Positions 8,731-17,576 of a stretch of 64,000 nucleotides of DNA are shown piece by piece (the stretch's first letter is position 1; the number at the start of each line of letters is the position of its first letter). The stretch spans positions 33,493 to 97,492 of the forward strand of contig CAKOWW010000005.1 in assembly GCA_934129785.1 (NCBI GenBank), read 5' to 3'. Both the position numbers and the translations under genes were made by a program. The DNA is from an uncultured Clostridia bacterium. Its GTDB lineage: Bacteria; Bacillota; Clostridia; TANB77; CAG-508. Below the pieces are notes generated by a model. The model worked only from the letters and a program-made list of their open reading frames with translations. It ran no database searches and was not told the origin of the DNA.

Positions 8731-10419
8731 ATGAAGCAAAAGAAAAATACTAAAATATTAATAATATTAGTTTTAATTATAATACTAGTGGCAGGTGGTA
8801 TATATATATATTTAGCCACAGATTTATTTAGAAATAATAAAGACATATTTTTTAAATATGCAAGTAAATTAGCAGATAATAAACAAGGTTTAATAGATGA
8901 AAATTTAAGCCAATACATAGAAAAAAAGAAAACAAATGCATATACAAATGAAGGTGAATTTAAGCCCAATGTAACAGCAAAAAATGGGCAAAGCGAATTT
9001 GATAGTGTAAATCAATTTAATGTAAGTTTTACAGGTAAAGTAGATAAAGCAAATTCAAAATCAGAACAAAATATAAGCTTAAATTATTCAGACTCTGTGA
9101 AATTTTCAGTAAATTATAGAAAAACTAACAATGAAATAGGCTTACAAACAGATTATGTAGGAAGCAAATATATTGTGTCAGATACTGAAAATACTAGTAG
9201 TTTAGAAAACAGCAGTGAAGCACAAGAAATTGAAACCGATATAAAAAATTTAGAAAAAATAACGCAGTTAAACCTATCTGAAATTGAAAAAAGCCAAATA
9301 ATAAGTACATATATGCATGTAATAACAGATAGTTTAACTCCGGAAAAATTTTCTAAAATAACAGATTCTAATAAAAAAGGATATAAATTGCAATTAACAG
9401 GAGAAGACATAAAAAATATTTGGACAAAATTATTAGAAACATTAAAAAATGACCAAACAACATTAGATAAGTTAAATGAGTATCTAAAAGAACAAAAAAA
9501 TTCAGCAAAAATAACTTCAAGTGATATTGACAAAGAAATAAAAAGTATAAGTGATCGAGATTTAGAAAATGAAAAACTTGAAATTACACTATTTGTTTCA
9601 AAAGGTAAAGTGGACAATATTATAATAGAAACTAATGAAATCAAATTAGAAATTAAAAAAACAGGAAATAATAATTTAGTACAATATGGTATTAATCTTG
9701 AAGTATTGCAAAACAATAATCAAGAGGCAATTTCTAAAATATCAATTATAGCAAAATATGAAGGATTAAAAGAAAAACAAAAAGTATCTGAAAGCTATGA
9801 AATTGAAATTGCAAATGAAGAAATAACATATGACTATAAAATAGATAATAATGTTAGTTTTAGTGAAGGTATAGAAATAGAAGATTTTTCCGATAATAAC
9901 AGTATAAATCTGGCAAATTATGATGAGAAAAAAACAACAGCATTTATGCAAGCAGTATATACAAGAATTGAGCAAACAAATCAAAAACAAATGGAAGAAT
10001 TAGGAGTAGAGGAAAATCCAATAACTAAAATGTTCCCATCATTATTAGAAATGTTATCAGTGTCACAAGATAGTCAAGGTGATGAAGAAACAATAAACAG
10101 TTTTAATCAAAAGTTCGAAATGTATGCAAACACAAACCTTCAAGGAACAACTGTAAAGGGTTTAATAACTACAATATCAATTAATAATGGAATAAATAGT
10201 TCATCAGATGAAGATGATAGCACTGATGATGAACAAGACACAAATAAATCAAAATATGAAATAAAAGAAATTAATTATAATGGCGAAGAATATGATGTTA
10301 ATCAACAAAATGTAACATTTATAAAAAGTGATGTAGCAGTTGATAAATATTACAGAGTTGAATTTGAAAAAGACCAAGATACAGGAGTAATTTACAGGGC
10401 TGTTATAAATGAAAAATAA
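8731..10419 (+). CDS. unknown membrane-anchored protein
   Basis: The frame is open from TTG 8701. I choose ATG 8731 because it begins MKQKKNTK directly before the hydrophobic segment (residues 7-30) and has a purine-rich GGGA a few bases upstream. The remaining 530 residues are hydrophilic, rich in Lys, Asn, Glu and Ser, and likely extracytoplasmic with an internal beta-rich repeat pattern (NVSFTGKVDKA, SVNYRKTNNEIGL). A short acidic stretch (SSDEDDSTDDEQ) lies near the C-terminus. I recognise no domain. It may be a membrane-tethered lipoprotein-like structural factor. A terminator follows. Confidence 0.7.
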   Translation: MKQKKNTKILIILVLIIILVAGGIYIYLATDLFRNNKDIFFKYASKLADNKQGLIDENLSQYIEKKKTNAYTNEGEFKPNVTAKNGQSEFDSVNQFNVSFTGKVDKANSKSEQNISLNYSDSVKFSVNYRKTNNEIGLQTDYVGSKYIVSDTENTSSLENSSEAQEIETDIKNLEKITQLNLSEIEKSQIISTYMHVITDSLTPEKFSKITDSNKKGYKLQLTGEDIKNIWTKLLETLKNDQTTLDKLNEYLKEQKNSAKITSSDIDKEIKSISDRDLENEKLEITLFVSKGKVDNIIIETNEIKLEIKKTGNNNLVQYGINLEVLQNNNQEAISKISIIAKYEGLKEKQKVSESYEIEIANEEITYDYKIDNNVSFSEGIEIEDFSDNNSINLANYDEKKTTAFMQAVYTRIEQTNQKQMEELGVEENPITKMFPSLLEMLSVSQDSQGDEETINSFNQKFEMYANTNLQGTTVKGLITTISINNGINSSSDEDDSTDDEQDTNKSKYEIKEINYNGEEYDVNQQNVTFIKSDVAVDKYYRVEFEKDQDTGVIYRAVINEK

Positions 10420-10440
10420 AATCAAAAAATAATAGTAGAA

Positions 10441-10483
10441 AAAAATGTCGCAAAGGAACAAACCTTAAAAGCGACATTTTTTG
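10441..10483 (+). terminator. rho-independent terminator
   Basis: An A-rich 11-base arm ending in GTCGC (10441-10451) pairs with GCGAC plus a T-run (10471-10482). It closes the unit before spoIIIAA. Confidence 0.8.
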
Positions 10484-10530
10484 CGCCTAAAAGATATATT
10501 TTGTATGTTTAGGAGCAGAAAGGAAAACTT

Positions 10531-11410
10531 ATGAAGGAAATAACAGAAATTTTAAAATATTTTCCAATGAATATATATAATTTGCTAATTGAAGCAATAA
10601 ATCAAAAGGAAAATTTAAAAACAGAATTGAGGGAAATTAGAATAAGAGCAAATAGACCAATAATTTTAAGGCTAAGAAATGTAGATATAGTAATTGAATA
10701 TAAAGTAACAAGTAATGAGATTTTGCAAATAGTAGAAAAATTATGCAATAACTCTATATATGCTTATAAAAACCAAATGTGTGAAGGGTTTATAACGGTA
10801 AGAGGTGGTCATAGAGTTGGAATAACAGGAACAGCAGTAATAGAAAATGGTAAAATAATAAACTTAAAATATATTGGAAGTATAAACTTTAGAATAGCAA
10901 GAGAGGTTAAAGATTGTAGTAAAAAAATTTTAAAAGAAATAATTGATATACCAAATAATTCAATATTTACAACTCTATTAGTGTCTCCACCTGGATATGG
11001 AAAAACTACAATGTTAAGAGACACAATAAGAAATATAAGTAATGGAATTCCAGAAGTGAATTTTTATGGAAAAATATGTGGGCTTGTAGATGAAAGAGGA
11101 GAAATAGCAGCTATGTACCAGGGAATACCACAAAATGATATAGGAATAAGAACAGATGTTATTGAAAATATATCAAAGGCTCAAGGAATGAAGATATTAA
11201 TAAGAACAATGGCACCAGAAGTAATTGCTTGTGATGAAATTGGCTCAAAAGAAGACATAGAAGCAATTCGGAGAAGCCATGCTAGCAGGAGTAAAAGGAA
11301 TATTTACTATGCATGGAAAAAATATGGAAGATATAAAAAATAATGCTCAAATAAATAGACTATTGGAAACAAAACAAATAGAAAAAATAATATTTTTAGG
11401 AAAATCTTAA
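10531..11410 (+). CDS. spoIIIAA: SpoIIIAA sporulation ATPase, requires +1 shift at CGG 11269-11271
   Basis: Stage III sporulation protein AA is a secretion-type ATPase (PilT/GspE-like) of the mother cell-forespore channel. The Walker A region SPPGYGKTT is at residues 152-160, with DERGEIAA and ACDEIGS following. In the zero frame the protein leaves the family after DIEAI and stops at 11343. Skipping the C of the in-frame CGG codon at 11269 gives GEAMLAGVKGIFTMHGKN and a natural end at 11410, for about 292 residues (family about 305). The total length of 880 bases is 3n+1, as expected for a single extra base. I treat this as one gene with a frameshift, not a pseudogene, because everything else is intact and the same event occurs in spoIIIAE and the PBP. 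Confidence 0.88.
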
Positions 11411-11472
11411 AATAAGTTCTAAATAAAAAATAAATTGCATATAATAAAATATCAAAAGAAGGGGCAAGGTAT

Positions 11473-11988
11473 TTGGACATGCAAATAATAAAGTATTTTA
11501 TGCTATTTTGTATTTTAATATCATCTAGTTTAATAGGAAAATTTCTAGCAAAAAAATATGTGTATAGGTTGGAAGAATTAGAAGAAATAGAAAACATTTT
11601 AAACATAATAAAAAACAAAATAAAATTTACATATGAACCGATACCAGAGATATTTAAAGAAATTTCTGAAAGCTCAAGCAAAAATATAGGAAACATATTC
11701 AAAAATGCTAAAGAAAAAATGGAAGAAAAATCTGTATCACAGGCATGGGAAGAAGCAATAGAAGAATCAGAAAACAATTTAAAAAAAGAAGATAAAAAAG
11801 CACTAAAAACAATGTCGAAATTATTAGGTTTAACAGATGTAGATGGGCAAATTAGCCAAATAGAAATAACAGAGAAGTTTTTACAAGATAATATTGAAAT
11901 AGCTAAAAGAGAAAAACAAAGCAATGAAAAATTGTATACAAGATTAGGAACAATAATTGGACTAGCAATTGCAATTGTATTATTTTAA
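11473..11988 (+). CDS. spoIIIAB: SpoIIIAB
   Basis: This 171-residue protein has an N-terminal membrane anchor, a long helical central part (LEELEEIENILNIIKNKIKF) and a C-terminal hydrophobic helix (LGTIIGLAIAIVLF), the layout of SpoIIIAB (about 170 residues, GspF-like). It is an inner component of the SpoIIIA channel in the mother cell membrane. The start is TTG 11473 behind AAGGGGC; ATG 11479 is an alternative. It follows spoIIIAA by 62 bases. Confidence 0.85.
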   Translation: MDMQIIKYFMLFCILISSSLIGKFLAKKYVYRLEELEEIENILNIIKNKIKFTYEPIPEIFKEISESSSKNIGNIFKNAKEKMEEKSVSQAWEEAIEESENNLKKEDKKALKTMSKLLGLTDVDGQISQIEITEKFLQDNIEIAKREKQSNEKLYTRLGTIIGLAIAIVLF

Positions 11989-12012
11989 AATTTTGAGAAG
12001 GGAATGGATAAA

Positions 12013-12207
12013 ATGGACATTAATTTGTTATTTAAAATAGCAGCAATTGGAATATTAGTTGCAGTATTACATCAGGTTTTAGTAAGAGCGGGTAGGGAAG
12101 ATCAAGCAATGATGACAACTTTGGCTGGCTTGGTTATAGTTTTAACAATGGTAATAAAGGAAATAAGTGGATTATTTGATACTGTTCGTACAATATTTAA
12201 TTTATAG
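12013..12207 (+). CDS. spoIIIAC: SpoIIIAC
   Basis: This small protein of two transmembrane helices starts at MDINLLFKIAAIGI. I prefer ATG 12013 over ATG 12004 because GAAGGGA at 11997-12003 is then correctly spaced. It has 64 residues (family about 66-68). SpoIIIAC is a membrane component of the feeding-tube channel and resembles SpoIIIAD. In most spore formers the AD gene follows within a few bases, but here a 120-bp palindromic insert intervenes. Confidence 0.87.
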   Translation: MDINLLFKIAAIGILVAVLHQVLVRAGREDQAMMTTLAGLVIVLTMVIKEISGLFDTVRTIFNL

Positions 12208-12230
12208 CTTTAAAATTCAAAACTTTATAG

Positions 12231-12350
12231 TGCAATAATATATTTTTTTATGTAGTGACAATTCGGGGGGACCGACTTTTATACTGTCTGTTATGCAATT
12301 ACAGACAGTTAAAAGGTGGGAGTCACAAATAAAAAAATATATTGATTGCA
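12231..12350. repeat. 120-bp palindromic element inside the spoIIIA operon
   Basis: An outer arm from 12231 to 12259 (TGCAATAATATATT then T-run, ending GTGAC) pairs with its near-exact reverse complement at 12322-12350. Inside is a second perfect stem, CTGTCTGT (12284-12291) with ACAGACAG (12301-12308), and an unusually G-rich stretch CGGGGGGACCG. The whole unit could fold into one long branched hairpin. It carries no ORF and no T-run suited to termination. It looks like a miniature inverted-repeat element or a structured intercistronic RNA. I know no family it matches. Confidence 0.7.
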
Positions 12351-12398
12351 TTCTACAAAAGAGATAATTTATTACCGTTGGAAAGAGGTGAGATAAAA

Positions 12399-12785
12399 AT
12401 GGAAGTCGTAAAAATTATTGGAATTGCGCTAATAGCTCTAATAATAATAATCTTACTAAAGCAATATAGACCAGAATTTGCAATATATATAAGTTTACTA
12501 ACAGGAGTGCTAATATTAGTACTTGTAATGGACAGACTATCTGGAATAATCAGCCTATTACAAACGCTTGCAAATAAAACATCAATAAACAGCACATTTT
12601 TAGCATTACTAATAAAAATTACAGGAATAGCATTTTTATCTGAATTTGCAGTAAGTATATGTAAAGACTCTGGAGAAACAGCAATAGCAAGCAAAATTGA
12701 AATGGGAACAAAAATTATCATAATATCAATGTCAATTCCAATTATATCTAGTCTATTAGAAATAATTATAAATATTTTGCCATAA
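12399..12785 (+). CDS. spoIIIAD: SpoIIIAD
   Basis: The start is placed at ATG 12399 (MEVVKIIGIAL), behind AGAGGTGAG, although the frame is open from 12342. The 128-residue product has three to four hydrophobic helices and the motif FAISICKDSGE-like near its C-terminus (here FAVSICKDSGET), which is characteristic of SpoIIIAD. It is an integral membrane part of the SpoIIIA complex. The upstream part of the open frame lies in the palindromic insert and is not part of the protein. Confidence 0.87.
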   Translation: MEVVKIIGIALIALIIIILLKQYRPEFAIYISLLTGVLILVLVMDRLSGIISLLQTLANKTSINSTFLALLIKITGIAFLSEFAVSICKDSGETAIASKIEMGTKIIIISMSIPIISSLLEIIINILP

Positions 12786-12800
12786 GGAAAGGTAAAACAA

Positions 12801-13965
12801 ATGAAAAATGCAAATAAAATTTTAATAATATTTATGGTAATTATAATTACAATATTAAATCAAAATGTTAGTTATGCAGAAGAAAAAGACGAAGAGTTAT
12901 CAAATCAGCAGGAAGAATTTAAAATAAGTGATTTTTTACAAAGTGCAAAACAATATGAGCAAAGCGATTTTTTTGAAGGTATAGATACAAGCCAAATACT
13001 TAATAATGCTGTAAAAGGAAAAATTGATAATTCAACAATATTAAAAAAAGTACTTAATTTAATAGGTGGCGAGGTTACTAAAAACATAAAAAGTATAATT
13101 AGCATTTTGACAATTATAATAATACATACAATTTTAAAATCTATAAGTGATAGCTTGGAAAATGACGGAATAGCTAAACTTATATATTATGTACAATACA
13201 TATTAATTGTAACAATAATAATGACAAATTTTACTGAAATAATAAAATTAGTACAAAATACTTCAAATAATTTGGTTGGCTTTATGAATCTTCTAGTGCC
13301 ACTTCTAATTGCACTTATAACATATACAGGAGGCTTAACAACAAGTAGTATTGTAGAACCATTAATACTGTTTCTAGTAAATTTTGTGGGGAATATAATT
13401 CAAACAATAATAATACCATTAGTATTGATTTTAACGAGTTTAGTAATAATATCTAAAATATCAGATAAAGTTCAAATAGATAAGTTATCATCATTTTTAA
13501 AATCAGGAACAACATGGTTTTTAGGGCTTATATTAACAATTTTTGTGGGAGTTGTTTCATTAGAAGGCACATTGGCTAGTAGTGTAGATGGTATAACAAC
13601 AAAAACTGCAAAAACAGTAGTAAGTTCTGCAATTCCGGTAGTAGGTAAAATATTAGGAGATGCAGTAGATACAGTGTTACGGTTGTGGAATAGTATTAAA
13701 AAATGCAATAGGAATAGTTGGGGTAATAATTGTATTAGGGATTTGCATAAGCCCTGTGATAAAACTTGCAATATTAACAATTTCATATAAATTGCTTGTA
13801 GCAGTAGTTCAACCAATAGCTGATGGCAAAATAATAAGTTTGTTAGAACAAATAGGAGATATATTCAAAATATTTTTAGGAATTTTATGCTCATTGTCAT
13901 TTATGCTAATAATTGGAATTACTTTAGTTTTGAAAATATCTAATAATGTAATAATGTATAGGTAG
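12801..13965 (+). CDS. spoIIIAE: SpoIIIAE, requires +1 shift at CGG 13680-13682
   Basis: SpoIIIAE is the largest membrane component of the SpoIIIA channel, with a signal peptide followed by multiple spans. Here a signal sequence ends near YAEEKD and six or more hydrophobic helices follow. In the zero frame the family similarity ends at DAVDTVL and a Cys/Asn-rich nonsense tail stops at 13790. Skipping the C of in-frame CGG at 13680 continues as GCGIVLKNAIGIVGVI, then SPVIKLAILTISYKL, to the stop at 13965. The joined product has about 387 residues (family about 390-400). The length of 1165 bases is 3n+1. The sequence around the shift, TACGGTTGT, recurs at the PBP shift site. Confidence 0.88.
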
Positions 13966-13971
13966 GTAAAA

Positions 13972-14589
13972 ATGATAGAGTTTATAAGTTCATGGGTCAA
14001 AGGACTTGGAGTTGCAATTGTAATAGTTTCAATATTAGAAATGATATTGCCAAACAACAAAACAAAAAAATATATAAAAATGGTACTTGGAATATATATA
14101 ATTTTTAATATTATATCTCCCGTAGTAAAAAACAAAGATAAATTAAATTTGGAAAACTTAAACCTAAATAATTATACAGCAAGTACAAGTGCAAGTGTGG
14201 ACCAAACAAGTATGAATAAAAGAATAGAAATATTATATGAAAATGAACTTGAAAAAGATATAACAACAAAACTAAAAGAAAAGGGATATAAATTATCAGA
14301 ATGTAAAGTTACAGCTGAAATAGACGAAAATGAAAATAATAAAGATGAAACCAAAATAAGTAATATAAAAATTAAAGTAGAAAAAAAGGTGGCAAAGCAA
14401 CAAGAAGAAAATAATGTGGAAAATAAAATAGTAACAGGAATACAGCAGATAAAAAAAGTAGATATAGGAAAGGCAAAAGAAAAAGAAACAAAGAATTCAT
14501 CTAAAATATCAAAAGCAGAACTAGAAGATATAAAAAAATTTTTAATTGAAGAATATGAGGTGAATGAAAAATGTTTGGAAATAAATTAA
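13972..14589 (+). CDS. spoIIIAF: SpoIIIAF
   Basis: This 205-residue protein has two N-terminal membrane helices (residues about 8-26 and 33-50), then a charged extracytoplasmic domain rich in Lys, Glu and Asn, the architecture of SpoIIIAF. It is seven bases after the spoIIIAE stop and overlaps spoIIIAG by 19 bases, which implies coupled translation. The C-terminal domain belongs to the ring-forming family of the SpoIIIA channel. Confidence 0.85.
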   Translation: MIEFISSWVKGLGVAIVIVSILEMILPNNKTKKYIKMVLGIYIIFNIISPVVKNKDKLNLENLNLNNYTASTSASVDQTSMNKRIEILYENELEKDITTKLKEKGYKLSECKVTAEIDENENNKDETKISNIKIKVEKKVAKQQEENNVENKIVTGIQQIKKVDIGKAKEKETKNSSKISKAELEDIKKFLIEEYEVNEKCLEIN

Positions 14590-15200
14590 AAAACATTATA
14601 AAACAAGAGGAAAATCCAGAAGGCAATAATAAGAAAAAAATTGAAAATCTAGTGTTTTTTATAGTTGTTTTAATAATCACAATAGTTGTAATAAATGTCA
14701 TATGGAATGGAAACAAAAAAACAAATAATCAAGAAACTAATATAGTTAACAAGAAGTTAGCAGAAAGTCAGGATACACCGTCTGGAACAAGTGAACTTCA
14801 AAACAATAATATTCAAAATGAACTAGAAAGTAAACTGGAAAAGATATTGTCCAAAATACAAGGGGTAGGAGAAGTGCAAGTGTGTATAAATTACCAAGAA
14901 TCTGCTGAGGTTGTTGCAATGTACAATGAAAACTCTAAGACTAGTAGCACAGAAGAAACAGATACATCAGGTGGCACAAGAAAAATTGAGGAAATAGATA
15001 CACAAAAAGATATAATATATAAAGAGAACAATGGAGAGAAAACTCCAATAACTAAAAAAGTTGTTCAACCCAAAATAGAAGGCGCAATAATAACTGCCAA
15101 AGGTGCAAATAACGCTGAAACTAAAACTAATATAATTCAAGCAGTAGAAGCGGTAACAGGACTTGCAACACATAAAATACAAGTATTTGAGATGAATTAG
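14571..15200 (+). CDS. spoIIIAG: SpoIIIAG
   Basis: This 209-residue protein has one membrane helix near residue 25-45 and an extracytoplasmic ring-building domain. Visible markers are KILSKIQGVGEVQVCINY and, later, PKIEGAIITAKGA, matching the ring-building motif of SpoIIIAG. SpoIIIAG forms a large ring in the intermembrane space of the SpoIIIA-SpoIIQ channel. The Ser/Thr-rich insert between them (SSTEETDTSGG) is typical. The Shine-Dalgarno sequence GAGGTG lies within spoIIIAF. Confidence 0.9.
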   Translation: MFGNKLKNIIKQEENPEGNNKKKIENLVFFIVVLIITIVVINVIWNGNKKTNNQETNIVNKKLAESQDTPSGTSELQNNNIQNELESKLEKILSKIQGVGEVQVCINYQESAEVVAMYNENSKTSSTEETDTSGGTRKIEEIDTQKDIIYKENNGEKTPITKKVVQPKIEGAIITAKGANNAETKTNIIQAVEAVTGLATHKIQVFEMN

Positions 15201-15217
15201 AAAGGATGGATTTTAAA

Positions 15218-15784
15218 ATGAAAATATTAAAGAAAAACCAAATAGTTATATATGTAATAGCAATAATGCTTATGACTGCTGGATATTTGAATTATAGTGC
15301 AAATGATACCACTAACTCTGTAGAAACAAGTATGAACATAGAATCAAAAGATGACAGCAAATTGGCAGATATAGGTGATGCAACTTTAGTGAATAGCAAT
15401 GATGTAGTTGAAAGTAATACACAAGTAGAAAAAACTACAGACGAATATTTTTCGAAATCAAAATTAGAAAGAGAAACTATGTATTCTCAAATGCTTGAAA
15501 CATATGAAAAAGCTTTAAATAGCACAAATGCTGATGAAGTGCAAAAACAATCAGCTACAACAGAAATGAAAAAAATAAACGACATTAAAAATAGTATTAT
15601 GATTTGTGAGAATTTGATTCAAACCAAAGGATTTGAGGATTGTGTTATTTTTGTTAATGGAGATAGTGTTAGTGTTATTGTAAAAAAAGATGAACTTGCC
15701 AAAGAAGATGTTGCTCAAATTCAAAATATTATTTCTAGAGAAATGAATAGTAAAATAGAAAATATACATATTGCAAGTAAATAG
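15218..15784 (+). CDS. spoIIIAH: SpoIIIAH
   Basis: The start is set at ATG 15218 (MKILKKNQIVIYV), behind AAAGGATGG; an in-frame ATG also occurs at 15206. The 188-residue protein has one N-terminal helix and a C-terminal YscJ/FliF-like domain (CENLIQTKGFEDCVIFVNGDSVSV), which is the part of SpoIIIAH that binds forespore SpoIIQ. It closes the operon. A hairpin with A/T-rich flanks follows at 15791-15814. Confidence 0.9.
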   Translation: MKILKKNQIVIYVIAIMLMTAGYLNYSANDTTNSVETSMNIESKDDSKLADIGDATLVNSNDVVESNTQVEKTTDEYFSKSKLERETMYSQMLETYEKALNSTNADEVQKQSATTEMKKINDIKNSIMICENLIQTKGFEDCVIFVNGDSVSVIVKKDELAKEDVAQIQNIISREMNSKIENIHIASK

Positions 15785-15822
15785 TATTGCTGTTTTTGCT
15801 TAGTTGAAGCAAAAAATTATTC

Positions 15823-15945
15823 GTTACTAGTTAATGGGTTATTATTAATACAAAGAAATCCTTGATATATAAGCTTTTTCATGCACATTCGTTATTTTAT
15901 TCAAAGCTTATATATCAAGGATTTCTTTTGAAAATTTCATAAAAA
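15823..15945. repeat. hairpin repeat copy 1 (26-bp perfect inverted repeats)
   Basis: Arms at 15852-15877 and 15903-15928 are exact reverse complements (26 of 26) around a 25-base core. The flank from GTTACT (15823) to the left arm, and the TTTTGAAAA after the right arm, recur at 36677-36912. The core matches the second copy only as its reverse complement. It lies between spoIIIAH and the pilin-like genes, and the remaining bases to 16036 hold only an AT-rich promoter region. Confidence 0.75.
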
Positions 15946-16036
15946 AATACTCCATTTTTAAGAAGAAAATGTATTGACTATAAATTTTTTTATCTATATA
16001 ATAAAGTAGAAAATAAACTAAAGAGGGGGAAGTTTT

Positions 16037-17371
16037 ATGCAAGAAACAGCAAAAAACAATAAAGAAGACAAGAATAAAAATGTAGCAAAAAAGCAAACAG
16101 GTATTACATTAATAGCACTGATAATAACGATAATTGTGCTTTCTATATTAGCAGGAATAAGTGTAATAACATTAACAGGAGATAAGGGGACAATAATACA
16201 AGCAAATCAGGCAAAAGAAAATACTAATAGTACAACAGCAAAGGAAAAAGTAGAAGTAGAAACATTAAAAAGCATAGATAAAAATGGAAAATTAAATGAA
16301 AATACATTTGAAAAAAATGTGACAGAAAATATTAAAGGAAGTACTGTAACAAAAAGTGAAAATTCAATAATTGTAAAAGTAGACGGATATGATGTAATAG
16401 TAGATAGGGAATCAGGTGAAATAACAGGAGTTACAAAATCAGATGGAAAAACTGAAACCCCACCAACAAATATAAAACCTGGGATAGTAGTAAGTGAAAC
16501 AGAAAAAAATAACTATTCAGATGGAACAGACATGGCAACAGTGCCACAAGGCTTTACTGTATCAGGAAAAAAAGATGAACAAATAATAGCAAATGGATTA
16601 GTAATATATGATATACCAAAGTCAGAAATATCAAATGTGGATTGGAATACAGCGTCAACAAAATATAATCAATTTGTATGGATACCAGTAGAAAATGAAA
16701 AGACATATCAAAGAAATTTTAATTACCCAAGTTATTATGGTGAAAAAAGAGAGATTACACCAGCTAATTCAACATTTTCAGATACAGGGTATTTACCAAC
16801 ATTTATACAACCAGCTGTAGACACTGCAACAAATAGTGAAACAGCTGAAAGAACAGCAGCATTAAAATATAATGGGTTTTATATATCAAGATATGAAATT
16901 GGAGTTGATATTCAAAATTTAAAACCAGTAAGTAAACAAAATGCAACTATATATGCAAACAAAAGTCAAACAGAGTTTAAAACAATAGGAAAAAACATGT
17001 ATGGAGATAATAGTACTTATGCAAAAAGTGCAATGTGTTCAGGAATACAATGGGACATGGCAATGAAATTTGTAAATGGAAAAAAAGATGGGAAGGGAAT
17101 TACTTTTGATGTAAAGGCACGTAATGCAGATAGACATGCGAGGGAGATGACAACAGCTGGTAAAAATATAGCAGATAAAGTACAAAATATATATGATCTC
17201 GAAGGAAACTTTTTGGAGTATGTAGCAGAAAAAAATGATTATACATATTCGTTTGTCCTTCGTGGTGGAGAATACAGAAAGCGTAGCGATGATAGTGCTA
17301 GTGAAAGAGACAGTGCAGATGGTACTGCATACAGTGATAGAACTTTTCGTGCGGTACTTTATATTAAGTAA
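16037..17371 (+). CDS. pilin-like surface protein with FGE/C-type-lectin domain and variable tail (paralogue 1)
   Basis: This 444-residue protein starts behind GAGGGGG. Residues 22-46 (KQTGITLIALIITIIVLSIL) resemble a type III/IV-prepilin cleavage site and helix, though the usual Glu5 is missing. A middle domain of about 130 residues leads into a formylglycine-generating-enzyme-like (C-type lectin) fold from about residue 195: FVWIPVE, GFYISRYEIG, AMCSGIQWDMAM, NIYDLEGNFLEYV, LRGG and TFRAVLYIK. The last 30 residues before the end differ strongly from paralogue 2 while both flanks are conserved, as in diversity-generating retroelement targets. Catalysis is unlikely, and ligand display is the inferred role. 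The substrate-binding cysteines of true FGE are not evident. Confidence 0.7.
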   Translation: MQETAKNNKEDKNKNVAKKQTGITLIALIITIIVLSILAGISVITLTGDKGTIIQANQAKENTNSTTAKEKVEVETLKSIDKNGKLNENTFEKNVTENIKGSTVTKSENSIIVKVDGYDVIVDRESGEITGVTKSDGKTETPPTNIKPGIVVSETEKNNYSDGTDMATVPQGFTVSGKKDEQIIANGLVIYDIPKSEISNVDWNTASTKYNQFVWIPVENEKTYQRNFNYPSYYGEKREITPANSTFSDTGYLPTFIQPAVDTATNSETAERTAALKYNGFYISRYEIGVDIQNLKPVSKQNATIYANKSQTEFKTIGKNMYGDNSTYAKSAMCSGIQWDMAMKFVNGKKDGKGITFDVKARNADRHAREMTTAGKNIADKVQNIYDLEGNFLEYVAEKNDYTYSFVLRGGEYRKRSDDSASERDSADGTAYSDRTFRAVLYIK

Positions 17372-17576
17372 AATAGAATTTTGTAAAAAAATAAAATTAA
17401 AACAATAACTTATTTTGTAAAATGGTAAAATACGAATGATTTTTGCTATAAAAGTAGAAATGAACCTAGAAAAGCTAATACCTAATATAGTTTAAAATTC
17501 CAAGTTATATATTTATACCAAAACGGAGATAATTATAATAAAAATAAAGAATAAACTAAGGAAGGAAGAAATTTTT

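Noticed and set aside
11269..11343. spoIIIAA as a true pseudogene or sequencing error
   Set aside because: The same C-before-GG event occurs at three loci, always at an in-frame CGG and never in a homopolymer, and I found no other in-frame CGG in the genes listed. One error could do this once, but not three times in this pattern.
13756..13965. Separate 69-residue gene after spoIIIAE
   Set aside because: It is the C-terminus of SpoIIIAE in the +1 frame. Similarity continues upstream of its Met and it has no ribosome-binding site.
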